Shown in pieces: positions 7,995 through 15,692 of a stretch of DNA of 64,000 nt. The number at the start of each line of letters is the position of its first letter. Positions within the stretch are counted from its first letter, which is position 1. Below the pieces are notes generated by a model that was given only the letters and a program-made list of their open reading frames with translations, was not told where the DNA came from and ran no database searches. Origin of the DNA: Chloroflexus sp. (GTDB taxonomy: Bacteria > Chloroflexota > Anaerolineae > Anaerolineales > Villigracilaceae); assembly GCA_020723995.1 (NCBI GenBank), contig DYHT01000007.1:1-64000 (forward strand), given 5' to 3'. Position numbers and translations under genes: made by a program.

Positions 7995-8994
7995 CTCGCA
8001 GCTCGCACCCCACACCCCGCACCCCGCAACTCGCTGCTCCGCCCCCGGTAAAATCATCCTATTTGGCGAACACGCCGTCGTCTACGGACGCCCCGCCCTG
8101 GCCGTACCGGTGACTCAGGTGCAGGCGACCGCGACGGTGACCGCATCGCCGCGCCCCGGAATCTTTATCGAAGCGCCAGACATATCTCTGTTCTCTGATC
8201 TATACTCTCTCCCCTCGGACCATCCACTGGCTGCCGTTATTCAGAGCGTTTTCTCCGCCCTGAATCTCCCCTCTCCTCCTGGGAGAGGGGCCGGGGGTGA
8301 GGGCCTGGCGATTCACATCTCGTCCACGATACCGGTGGCTTCCGGCCTCGGCTCCGGCGCGGCAGCCTCCATTGCCATCATCCGCGCCCTATTGGCTTAC
8401 ATCGGTCATCCACTGCCCGATGAACGTATTTCCGCCCTGGCCTACGAAGTCGAAAAACTGCACCACGGCACACCCTCTGGCATAGATAACACCGTCATCA
8501 CTTTCGCCAAACCCGTCTATTTCATTAAAAGCCAGCCGATCGAAACCCTGCACGTCGGCGCGCCGTTTACGATCGTGATTGGTGATACCGATATTGCCAG
8601 CCCGACCAAGGAATCGGTCGGTGATGTGCGCAAGTTATGGCAAGCCGAACCGGAACGCTTCGAGAAGATTTTTGACGCCATTGGCGCAATCGTGAACCGC
8701 GCCCGCCGCGCCATCGAAAACGGCGAGGTATCTGCCCTTGGACCGTTGGTGGATGAAAACCACACATTGCTTCGAGAAATGACTGTTTCCAGCCCGGAAC
8801 TCGACCGGCTGGTCGAAACCGCCCGCCGCGCTGGCGCAGACGGGGCCAAACTCTCCGGCGGCGGGCGTGGTGGGAATATGATCGCACTGGTCAAGCCCGA
8901 AAACGCAGAAAAAATATCCGCCGCGCTGCTCAAATCCGGCGCACAGCGGACGATTATTACTTCTGTTGGCACGGTGGAACGTTTGAACGGTTAA
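7984..8994 (+). CDS. mvk: Mevalonate kinase
   Basis: 336 aa GHMP kinase. Motif 1 is SAPGKIILFGEHAVVYG near residue 19, motif 2 IPVASGLGSGAAASIA near residue 115, and motif 3 LSGGGRGGNMIAL near residue 290. It phosphorylates mevalonate with ATP in isoprenoid synthesis, so this organism probably uses the mevalonate route. The first ~18 residues (PPNSQLAPHTPHPATRC) come from a short-word repeat (AACTCGC/CACCCC). The true start could be downstream of the 11-bp overlap with the UbiA gene, but no better ATG precedes motif 1. SPPGRGAGGEG (~residues 96-107) is encoded by a palindromic element. Confidence 0.9.
   Translation: MPPNSQLAPHTPHPATRCSAPGKIILFGEHAVVYGRPALAVPVTQVQATATVTASPRPGIFIEAPDISLFSDLYSLPSDHPLAAVIQSVFSALNLPSPPGRGAGGEGLAIHISSTIPVASGLGSGAAASIAIIRALLAYIGHPLPDERISALAYEVEKLHHGTPSGIDNTVITFAKPVYFIKSQPIETLHVGAPFTIVIGDTDIASPTKESVGDVRKLWQAEPERFEKIFDAIGAIVNRARRAIENGEVSALGPLVDENHTLLREMTVSSPELDRLVETARRAGADGAKLSGGGRGGNMIALVKPENAEKISAALLKSGAQRTIITSVGTVERLNG
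8266..8304. repeat. CCCCTCTCC...GGAGAGGGG palindromic element inside mevalonate kinase
   Basis: CCCCTCTCCTCCTGGGAGAGGGG followed by CCGGGGGTGAGGG lies in frame and encodes PSPPGRGAGGEG. Its relative in mutM occurs twice (51726-51824). Confidence 0.8.
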
Positions 8995-8997
8995 ACG

Positions 8998-9759
8998 TTA
9001 TTGCGCTGCTACCGGATTACTCAACTTCCCCAATCCTTCGATTTCCACTTCCACCACATCCCCCGGCTTGAGCGGGCCAACCCCAGCCGGCGTACCGGTG
9101 AAAATCAGGTCGCCCGGCTTGAGCGTCATCACCGAGGAGATGAATGCCACCAGCGTGCCAACATTGAAGACCATATCACGCGTGGATGCCATCTGGCGCG
9201 GTTGGCCGCTGACCTTGCAGGTCACGAGCGCATCCGATGGGTCGAACTCGGTGTCAATCCATGGGCCGAAGGGACAAAAAGTATCGAAGCCCTTGGCGCG
9301 CGTCCACTGGCCGTCCGATTTTTGCAGGTCGCGGGCAGTGACATCATTTCCGACGGTGTAACCGAAAATATAATCCTGCGCTTCTTCGGCGGTGACATTG
9401 CGGGCGCGCTTGCCGATGACAACCACCAGTTCGGCCTCGTGTTCGATTTGCTGGGATTGCGGCGGCAAAATAATGGTATCGCCCGGATTGATAACGGACG
9501 AGGGCGGCTTCATGAAGATCAGCGGCACTTTCGGGACTTCGGCATCGTGCTCTTTGGCATGTTCGGCGTAATTGCGTCCGATGCACAGGATTTTGCTCGG
9601 CTGGGCGGGTGCGAGCAGCCGCGCTTTTTCGAGCGGCGTTCCGGCTTCCAGTCGGCGGTACGCGCCGAATAAATCGCCTTCGATGTCGCCAATTTTATCT
9701 TCCAGAATCCAGCCATATCTTGGATTTTCATTCTTTATTTGATAGCGAACAATGCGCAT
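8998..9759 (-). CDS. Fumarylacetoacetate hydrolase (FAH) family protein
   Basis: 253 aa. Short N-terminal domain (~1-50), then the FAH catalytic fold with GRNYAEHAKEH, the metal site EHEAELVVVIGKRA (Glu, Glu, later Asp), GNDVTARDLQ and the end motif GDLIFTGTPAGVGPLKPGD. Members act on 2-keto acids such as 5-oxopent-3-ene-1,2,5-tricarboxylate, acylpyruvates or oxaloacetate (tautomerase or decarboxylase), using Mg2+. No aromatic-degradation genes are adjacent, so a housekeeping acylpyruvase or oxaloacetate role is as likely as catabolism. It converges with mevalonate kinase with a 3-bp gap. Confidence 0.88.
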   Translation of the reverse strand: MRIVRYQIKNENPRYGWILEDKIGDIEGDLFGAYRRLEAGTPLEKARLLAPAQPSKILCIGRNYAEHAKEHDAEVPKVPLIFMKPPSSVINPGDTIILPPQSQQIEHEAELVVVIGKRARNVTAEEAQDYIFGYTVGNDVTARDLQKSDGQWTRAKGFDTFCPFGPWIDTEFDPSDALVTCKVSGQPRQMASTRDMVFNVGTLVAFISSVMTLKPGDLIFTGTPAGVGPLKPGDVVEVEIEGLGKLSNPVAAQ

Positions 9760-9774
9760 GGTTTTCTCCGCTCG

Positions 9775-9872
9775 AAAGTTTCAAGTTGAAAGCTTTGCCC
9801 TGAGGCTCAACCCGAAGGGTTGCAAGGTGCAAGTTTAACCTGCAACCTTCCAACCTGCAACCTTCAACTGGT
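9775..9872. repeat. Short-word tract (GCAACCTT / TTCAAGTTGAAAG family)
   Basis: The interval before tRNA-Val is built of repeated words such as TGCAACCTTCCAACCTGCAACC and GTTTCAAGTTGAAAG. The same vocabulary recurs before mutM (51382-51432) and inside its coding region (near 51615). No gene is visible here. Confidence 0.65.
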
Positions 9873-9886
9873 ATAATTATTTTATC

Positions 9887-9960
9887 GGGCGCATAGCTCA
9901 GTTGGTTAGAGCGTCTCTCTTACACAGAGAAGGCCAGGGGTTCGAGTCCCTTTGCGCCCA
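9887..9960 (+). tRNA. tRNA-Val (anticodon TAC)
   Basis: A complete cloverleaf of 74 nt: acceptor GGGCGCA/TGCGCCC, D-arm GCTC/GAGC, anticodon stem TCTCT/AGAGA with loop CTTACAC (TAC reads GUA Val codons), and T-arm with TTCGAGT. Discriminator A; CCA is not encoded. TATAAT at 9872-9877 is a suitable -10. An AT-rich gene cassette begins about 115 bp downstream, but I found no second copy of the tRNA 3' end on its far side. Confidence 0.95.
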
Positions 9961-10007
9961 CAGGAGAATCATGCCAAGTACAGGGATTTTTCATAAGAAA
10001 ATGTAAC

Positions 10008-10036
10008 TTGACGGCCAATCACATTTACTGTATCTT
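10008..10036 (+). promoter_or_regulatory. Sigma-70-like promoter of the AT-rich cassette
   Basis: TTGACG (10008-10013), 17-base spacer, TATCTT (10031-10036). AGGAAG at about 10065 is the ribosome site for the first gene. This is one of the clearest promoters in the window and drives three overlapping genes. Confidence 0.6.
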
Positions 10037-10075
10037 TATGTGGGTACCAAATGTTCATTCTTTTAGGAAGATGAA

Positions 10076-10843
10076 ATGAACACTCAAAACATTCCCTCAC
10101 TGCCCGCCTGGGAAGTTAACTTACTAAGGCTAACTGCTTTCCCTAGCCCAACTGCAAATATTAGTAACCAGGATTGGTGGTCAGAAATCGTGGGGGAAAC
10201 TCCACAAACAATTACCCAATCACCAAAGACGGGTGAATATCACGCAGAGGGTTTATTACGATCGGGCAAGTTCAGACTTGATATTCAACCCAATCGAATT
10301 GATTGGGTTCTAACAATAGCCGAAAGCACACCACTTCCATTTTCGGGCTTCCAGACGATTGGAATATTCCCAGATATTCTAGAAACGTTTATGAGCTATT
10401 CACAGAAGTGGTTTTCTCTCAAAACCTGCCCTACTTTGCAACGCATAGCATTTGGTGCTGTATTGTTCCAACCTACTGAGAGTAAAGAAGCAGGATACGA
10501 ATTATTAGCGAAATATCTTCCTGCTATAACACTAGACCCTATCGGATCTTCGGATTTTCTCTATAGTATAAATAGACCGAGAGAATCTAAAGTAACAAAG
10601 GGTGTTTATATCAACCGCCTATCACGATGGTCTGTGTTATCGCACATTCAATTCAAGCTTGGCATTTTTGACACGCAAATGAGACCTCAGCCCGTTAAAA
10701 CATCTTTCGGGTGTTTACTAGAATTGGATATCAATACTAAACAAGAATTCTCAGGAGAATTTTCTCTCCAAGAAGCCGCTAATGTTCTTGGGGAATTAAT
10801 AGAACTAGGAAAAGAAATCGCTAGTGATGGGGATGTCAAATGA
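10076..10843 (+). CDS. Protein of unknown function, first gene of AT-rich cassette
   Basis: 255 aa, soluble, with no signal peptide or membrane segment. I do not recognise a family. Visible features are an N-terminal region NIPSLPAWEVNLLRLTAFPSP, a WW pair (DWWSEIVGE), and an ordered alternation of strands and helices ending in a helical segment (SLQEAANVLGELIELGKEIA). Base composition and codon use are distinctly more AT-rich than in neighbouring genes, suggesting horizontal transfer. Its stop overlaps the next start (ATGA), so the three genes are translationally coupled. The layout, with a regulator-free promoter and three small soluble proteins after a tRNA, fits an accessory or defence cassette, but no catalytic motif supports that. 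Confidence 0.75.
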   Translation: MNTQNIPSLPAWEVNLLRLTAFPSPTANISNQDWWSEIVGETPQTITQSPKTGEYHAEGLLRSGKFRLDIQPNRIDWVLTIAESTPLPFSGFQTIGIFPDILETFMSYSQKWFSLKTCPTLQRIAFGAVLFQPTESKEAGYELLAKYLPAITLDPIGSSDFLYSINRPRESKVTKGVYINRLSRWSVLSHIQFKLGIFDTQMRPQPVKTSFGCLLELDINTKQEFSGEFSLQEAANVLGELIELGKEIASDGDVK

Positions 10844-11478
10844 CTATTTATACTGGCTCAATGACAACCCCAGGTATCTCGCCTGGAATTTTTCTTGGCA
10901 GCACAGCTAAAGAGAGTTGGCAGCGAATTTTCAAGTCAGGACCCATATCTGCAAATACTGATGAGAGAAGTTATTCCAGTATTGCAAATTCTATTTCAGA
11001 AAATTCCACTGAGCAGGCAGTTGAATCTAATCTATATTTGATTTGCTCGGATATTGAATATGTGTTTGGCCTCGCGTCAGATGAGATTTTCGAGGATGGA
11101 TTAGAAAACAATTTCTCATCTAATTTGGAATTAGCGATTAGAAAATGGAGTTCACCAGCTGTAAGTATTATCACAAATCTAATCAACTCCGGGAAAGTTA
11201 AAGGCATTACCATATCTAAAGCATTGGCAATCCTTGGTTACATTGAACATGCGCCTTCTTACTATGATAGGCTATGGACTCTCGAAAAACTATTGTCAAG
11301 TCCATCCCCACGTGTGAGAGATGGGGCTTGTTTGGGTTTGTCGTTTTTGGATGATCCCCGTGCTATCCCTTTCATCGAAAAAGCGATTGCAAACGAGCGA
11401 ACTGTTGAATTAAGAATTAATTTGCAACAGCTAACACAACAATTAGAGAACACAAGAAATGTTGCTTCGGGTAGTTAA
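10840..11478 (+). CDS. Protein of unknown function with HEAT-like C-terminus, second gene of AT-rich cassette
   Basis: 212 aa. The N-terminal half is Ser/Asn-rich and unrecognised. The C-terminal ~80 residues have HEAT/Armadillo character: SPSPRVRDGACLGLSFLDDPRAIPFIEKAI matches the pattern of a scaffold repeat (hydrophobic helix, Asp-Pro turn, hydrophobic helix). Such repeats bind partner proteins, so this may bridge the first and third gene products. It starts in a 4-bp overlap with the first gene and overlaps the third by 20 bp. AT-rich like its partners. Confidence 0.72.
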   Translation: MTIYTGSMTTPGISPGIFLGSTAKESWQRIFKSGPISANTDERSYSSIANSISENSTEQAVESNLYLICSDIEYVFGLASDEIFEDGLENNFSSNLELAIRKWSSPAVSIITNLINSGKVKGITISKALAILGYIEHAPSYYDRLWTLEKLLSSPSPRVRDGACLGLSFLDDPRAIPFIEKAIANERTVELRINLQQLTQQLENTRNVASGS

Positions 11479-11965
11479 TGACCAATTCACTTGGCTACAG
11501 AAGCCGGAGGATTTTTCTTGGCTAGGAGAAGGAGAAATTCCAGCAGATCCCCTAGCCGATCTTCGCACGACAGATAATGGGCTGTCGTTATATGAATTTT
11601 ATAACGAGGATGAACTTGTAAGAATAATAGCAGCCTTCGCCGCAAAGCGGATAAACCTCGATAAAATTGACTACGTTTATTTTTCATCTGACGTTCTTGA
11701 AAAAGCAAACTTAAAATCAATCAAGAGTCCTGGTGATACACCCGACGAGAAGGTCAATGAACTACATGTTGCGTTAATTGAGCTTTCGGCACAAAAGGTC
11801 GTCAAGCTTGCCGCCATTCTGCTCAAAGAGGGAACAACAAGGCGTAAATTTCACAAAGAAGTGGGTTCACTCATTGTGCAGAGTATTTCATCAGGCTGGA
11901 TTGGCAAAGATAAAATAGGCAAAAATATCCCGGACAGTTTGAGAAAATTAGGCTTAAGTATTTAG
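11459..11965 (+). CDS. Protein of unknown function, third gene of AT-rich cassette
   Basis: 168 aa. Not recognised. Begins MLLRVVNDQFTWLQKPEDFSWL, with a mid region YEFYNEDELVRIIAAFAAKR and a basic C-terminal half (KEGTTRRKFHKEV, GKDKIGKNIPDSLRKLG). No signal peptide, membrane helix or nuclease/ATPase motif. Overlaps the preceding gene by 20 bp and ends one base before a strong terminator, which closes the cassette. Confidence 0.72.
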   Translation: MLLRVVNDQFTWLQKPEDFSWLGEGEIPADPLADLRTTDNGLSLYEFYNEDELVRIIAAFAAKRINLDKIDYVYFSSDVLEKANLKSIKSPGDTPDEKVNELHVALIELSAQKVVKLAAILLKEGTTRRKFHKEVGSLIVQSISSGWIGKDKIGKNIPDSLRKLGLSI

Positions 11966-11988
11966 CCGCCGCTTACGGCGGTTTTTTA
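11966..11988 (+). terminator. Rho-independent terminator of the AT-rich cassette
   Basis: CCGCC-GCTTAC-GGCGG stem-loop followed by six T, immediately after the third gene's stop codon. Confidence 0.85.
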
Positions 11989-12057
11989 TTACAATCTTAC
12001 GAATATGCCATTTCTCACTTGACCCACCTCCCAACCCGTTCTACAATTCGCATTGTC

Positions 12058-12150
12058 TGACAGGTTCAAACGACTATCCAGACTACTCGACTATCAGACT
12101 ACCTGACTACTTGACCACTTGACTAAACGACTATCCGACCAGGAGACTAA
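12058..12150. repeat. GACTA short-word tandem tract
   Basis: Degenerate repetition of GACTATC/GACTAC/GACTACTT words (for example CGACTATCAGACTACCTGAC) fills the space before the GlyA-GcvT gene. The same vocabulary is found at 23150-23260, 29606-29640 and 35155-35225. Confidence 0.8.
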
Positions 12151-12152
12151 AA

Positions 12153-15100
12153 ATGTCCGACTTTCTCTTCCGCGGCTCGCTCGCCGACCTCGACCCCGAA
12201 GTCTACGAATTAACCCAACTCGAAGCCGAGCGCCAGGCCCGCAAACTGATTCTCATTCCCTCTGAAAGCGCCGCGCCGCTAGCCGTGCGCGAAGCCATGT
12301 CTTCTGCATTTCAAAATATTTATGCCGAAGGCTATCCCGACGAAGATACACGCCGCATGACCGAGCAGGATATTTTCGATTACCCCGTGCGCCTGGCGCA
12401 TTACCGCCGCTACAGCGACCCGCGTTACTACAAAGGTGTTGAATACGCAAATTTGGTCGAGTCGCTGGCCTGCCGCCGCTGCGCCGAAGTCTTTGCTGCC
12501 AACGGTGTCAAGCCGGAGCAGATTTTCGTCAACGTGCAGGCTCTCTCCGGCGCGCCGGCCAACAACGCCGTTTATCATGCCCTCGTCAATCCCGGCGATA
12601 CGGTGATGGGTATGAACCTGCTGCACGGCGGTCATCTTTCGCACGGCTCATCCGTCAACCGCTCCGGCAAGTATTACAAAATCGTCCATTACAACGTGGA
12701 CCCCGAAACCGAGCAGATTGACTACGACGCCCTCCTGTCTCTGGCTAAAGAGCACAAGCCAAAAATGATCATCGCCGGTTACTCGTCCTATCCGTGGATT
12801 CCGGACTGGAAGAAATTCCGCCAGATTGCGGATGCGGCCGGCGCATATCTGCTGGCAGACATCTCGCACATCAGCGGGCTGGTGGCAGCCGGCGTCGTCC
12901 CCTCGCCGGTTGGCTATGCCCATGTAATTATGTCCACCACGCACAAAAGCCTGGATGGCCCGCGCGGGGCCGTGCTGCTGACCACCGACGCGGCGCTGGC
13001 GAAAAAGATTGACCGCGCTGTCTTCCCCGGCGAACAGGGCGGGCCGCACGTTCACGTTTTTGCGGCGCTGGCACTGACCTTCAAACTGGCAAAAACCAAG
13101 GCCTTCGGGAAACTGCAAAAGCAAACCATCAAGAACGCAATCGCTATGTCGGAGCAACTCAAGGCGCGCGGCTTCCGCATTCCCTTCGGCGGGACAAACT
13201 CGCACATGCTCAACGTGGACTGCACCACCATCAAAGGCGAAGATGGCACGGCTCTCTCCGGCGATCAGGCCGCCCGCATTTTGGATTTGGCCGGCATCGT
13301 CGTCAACCGCAACACCATCCCCGGCGACAAGGATTCGCGTGACCCGTCCGGTATCCGGCTTGGCACACCCTGGATTACGCAGCGCGGCTTTGACGAGGAG
13401 AAAACCCGCCAATTGGTCGACATCCTCGCGGATGTGCTTCTGGCTGCCGCGCCGCACTCGGTGGATACACCGCATCATGGCAAAGTCCGGCGTGCAAAGG
13501 TGGATTTCGATACGTTGAACGTTGCACGTTTGAACGTTAGAACGTTAGCAGAGTTGGCAGGCATTGATTTCGAGCCGCCGAAGCATGGCTATCCACACTT
13601 CTATTACATTGACGATGTAGGACAAATTGGCAGTTTGTCCTACATGGCTTTCGACTTGTATGGTGAGCGCGTGCGCCAGATGCTGGATTACGCGGTTTCA
13701 TCCGACCTTTCGGCACTGAAACCGGGCCAATCGCAGGCCACCAAACTGGTCACACCGAAGGGTGAAGTAACCGGCGCGCTGACTTGTGTTGACCACAATT
13801 CCTATCGCCTGTCCGTTCCGGCTGATAAAGCCGCCCTCGCCGCAACATGGCTGCGGGATTTGTCGGACGGCTATACTTCGTTCAATCTGGATGGCAAACC
13901 CGATTTCACGCCGAAGCGTATGCCCGGCCCGGTCGTGGTGATGGAGTCGAAGGAAAAAGGCGCGATGGTAATGGGACAGGCTGTCAGCAGCGAAAAACCT
14001 TACTTTATCGGTCAGCAGGCTGTCTCCACAGGGGATGATAGGGCGGGGAAAGAACCGGCATCCTTCCAATGGAAAGAAACCGAATCGCCCCTACTCCGCA
14101 CGCCGCTCTACGAAGTCCACAAAGCCCTCGGCGCGAAAGTCATCCCGTTTGCCGGTTGGGAGATGCCGGTCTGGTATTCGGGCGTGATGGAAGAGCATCT
14201 GGCCGCGCGTCAGGCGGCAGGGCTGTTCGACGTAGCGCACATGGGCGTCTACCAGGTGGCGGGCGCGGATGCGGCCTCGTTCCTGGATACCGTCTGCGGT
14301 AACGACGTGGGCGGGCTGCGTCCCGGCGAGTCGCTCTACACCCACTTCCTGACCCCCGAGGCGGACGTGATTGACGATACGCTGGTTTATCGCCGCGCCT
14401 GGGATAAATATCTGGTGGTGGTGAACGCCTCGAACGACGATAAGGACCGCGCCTGGCTGACGGCGGTGCGCGACGGTACGGTGCGGATTGACAACGCCCG
14501 CCCGTGGGCGCGCACGTATGGCTATAACGCCGAAATCCGGGACTTACGCGACCCGAAAGCGGGCGCCGAAATGCGGGTGGACATCGCGTTGCAGGGGCCA
14601 AAGAGCCGGGATATTTTGCTCGCCATGGGGGTTGACACGGGGACGCGGCGGAGGATTATGGCGCTGAAACGAACGGAACTCTGCGATGGCGTCGTGGGTG
14701 GTTTCGATTTGATTATCTCGCGCACCGGTTACACCGGCGAGAAGATGGCCTTCGAGTTGTTCGTGCATCCGGAGCGCGCCGTGGACTTCTGGCACGCCGT
14801 GCTGAAAGCGGGCGAGAAATTCGGCGTCAAGCCGATTGGACTGGGGGCGCGGGATTCATTGCGCACAGAAGCGGGACTGCCGCTCTACGGTCACGAGATG
14901 GGACTCGGCTCCGGCAAACAGGGTCATCCTGATTTGGGCGTGGCCGAAGGCGGCTTCGGTTCATACGTCAAACTGTACAAGCCCTGGTTCATCGGGCGCG
15001 AGGCCTACGCGGCGCGTGAGGCGGCCCGCCGAGTAGGTGCTGCGCACAAGGGCGTGGTTGTCCGCTTTCGCTTCACCGAGAAGGGTGTGCGCATGGCGCA

Positions 15101-15350
15101 TAACGGCGATCCGGCGCTGGATAAGCGCGGCCGCGTCATCGGCTGGGTGACCAGTTGCGCGGCCGACATGGACGGCATGCTGACCGGCCAGGCTTACGTC
15201 GAGTTGAAGTACGCCGAGGAAGGTACGCCGATATTTATCTATCAGGGCGCACCCGCTGAAGGCGGCAAGCCCCCGGCAGAGATGAAGCCTGGCGACAAAG
15301 CCGTGCTGCCTACCGCAGCGGTGGTGGTGAGCAGGTTTGCGAAGTTGTAG
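12153..15350 (+). CDS. glyA-gcvT: Fused serine hydroxymethyltransferase - glycine cleavage T-protein
   Basis: 1065 aa with two enzymes in one frame. Residues ~1-440 are SHMT: D236 in LADISHISG and the PLP lysine K265 in STTHKSLDGPRG. Residues ~645-1060 are aminomethyltransferase GcvT: TPLYEVHKALGAKVIPFAGW, DVAHMG, RTGYTGEKMAFELF and GLGARDSLRTEAGLPLYGHE. SHMT makes 5,10-methylene-THF from serine; GcvT makes it from the aminomethyl group on lipoyl-H-protein. The fusion puts both one-carbon entry points together. The ~200-residue middle region is unassigned and carries repeat-derived pieces (LNVARLNVRTL from AACGTT words; VGQIGSLSY from a perfect palindrome). GcvH and GcvP are not in the window. 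Confidence 0.92.
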   Translation: MSDFLFRGSLADLDPEVYELTQLEAERQARKLILIPSESAAPLAVREAMSSAFQNIYAEGYPDEDTRRMTEQDIFDYPVRLAHYRRYSDPRYYKGVEYANLVESLACRRCAEVFAANGVKPEQIFVNVQALSGAPANNAVYHALVNPGDTVMGMNLLHGGHLSHGSSVNRSGKYYKIVHYNVDPETEQIDYDALLSLAKEHKPKMIIAGYSSYPWIPDWKKFRQIADAAGAYLLADISHISGLVAAGVVPSPVGYAHVIMSTTHKSLDGPRGAVLLTTDAALAKKIDRAVFPGEQGGPHVHVFAALALTFKLAKTKAFGKLQKQTIKNAIAMSEQLKARGFRIPFGGTNSHMLNVDCTTIKGEDGTALSGDQAARILDLAGIVVNRNTIPGDKDSRDPSGIRLGTPWITQRGFDEEKTRQLVDILADVLLAAAPHSVDTPHHGKVRRAKVDFDTLNVARLNVRTLAELAGIDFEPPKHGYPHFYYIDDVGQIGSLSYMAFDLYGERVRQMLDYAVSSDLSALKPGQSQATKLVTPKGEVTGALTCVDHNSYRLSVPADKAALAATWLRDLSDGYTSFNLDGKPDFTPKRMPGPVVVMESKEKGAMVMGQAVSSEKPYFIGQQAVSTGDDRAGKEPASFQWKETESPLLRTPLYEVHKALGAKVIPFAGWEMPVWYSGVMEEHLAARQAAGLFDVAHMGVYQVAGADAASFLDTVCGNDVGGLRPGESLYTHFLTPEADVIDDTLVYRRAWDKYLVVVNASNDDKDRAWLTAVRDGTVRIDNARPWARTYGYNAEIRDLRDPKAGAEMRVDIALQGPKSRDILLAMGVDTGTRRRIMALKRTELCDGVVGGFDLIISRTGYTGEKMAFELFVHPERAVDFWHAVLKAGEKFGVKPIGLGARDSLRTEAGLPLYGHEMGLGSGKQGHPDLGVAEGGFGSYVKLYKPWFIGREAYAAREAARRVGAAHKGVVVRFRFTEKGVRMAHNGDPALDKRGRVIGWVTSCAADMDGMLTGQAYVELKYAEEGTPIFIYQGAPAEGGKPPAEMKPGDKAVLPTAAVVVSRFAKL
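13616..13644. repeat. Perfect 11-bp palindrome inside glyA-gcvT
   Basis: TGTAGGACAAA-TTGGCAG-TTTGTCCTACA, in frame in the linker between the two enzymes. The core CAAATTGGCA is shared with the palindrome between dprA and recQ at 16663. Confidence 0.8.
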
Positions 15351-15453
15351 AGAGCAGAGAGCAGAGAGTAGAGAGCAGAGAGCAGAGAGTAGAGAGTAGA
15401 GAGCAGAGAGTAGAGAGTAGAGAGCAGAGAGTAGAGAGTAGAGAGTAGAGAAC
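15351..15453. repeat. 7-bp tandem array (AGAGAGC/AGAGAGT)
   Basis: About fourteen copies of a 7-mer alternating AGAGAGC and AGAGAGT directly after the glyA-gcvT stop codon. It abuts the DUF2293-like scrap and reads into it on the minus strand as repeated LYSLLSA. Copy number is likely to vary between strains. Confidence 0.9.
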
Positions 15454-15677
15454 AGTCCCTGCCGCTCGTAACGTTTACGGGTGCGGCTCCACTTCAGGAC
15501 AACCGCTGACAACGTGGAATACTTGCCTGAGCGTCGAGTTAACGCCGCGTCCCCCGATGGAAGGAAAACAAGATGATCCATGTCAGTGCACGCGAGGCAG
15601 AGCGCGCCCTTGCCTTCGACCAGCGTGATCCAGGCATGATGTTTTTTACCTTTGTCTCTGGCGTTACCTTTCTTACA
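15454..15677 (-). pseudogene. DUF2293-like fragment, both ends missing
   Basis: On the minus strand the frame reads AWITLVEGKGALCLACTDMD, then HLVFLPSGDAALTRRSGKYS, then KWSRTRKRYERQG. I associate this pattern with DUF2293 proteins (recalled, not searched). There is no start codon in frame after the upstream TGA, and the other end runs straight into the AGAGAGT array. The family's N-terminal zinc-ribbon part is also absent. It is a truncated remnant, probably created with the repeat array. Confidence 0.5.
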
Positions 15678-15692
15678 GCCGCATATCCGCCC

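Noticed and set aside
9940-12010. Integrative element attachment sites at tRNA-Val
   Set aside because: No second copy of the tRNA 3' end and no integrase found, although the cassette composition suggests transfer.
12648-13478. Minus-strand ORF of 276 aa within glyA
   Set aside because: Antisense shadow of a strongly conserved SHMT coding region.
15351-15453. Possible CRISPR array
   Set aside because: Continuous 7-mer repetition with no spacers and no cas genes.
14961-15581. Minus-strand ORF of 206 aa with repeated LYSLLSA
   Set aside because: Formed by the 7-bp tandem array; only its DUF2293-like beginning reflects real homology, reported as a pseudogene.
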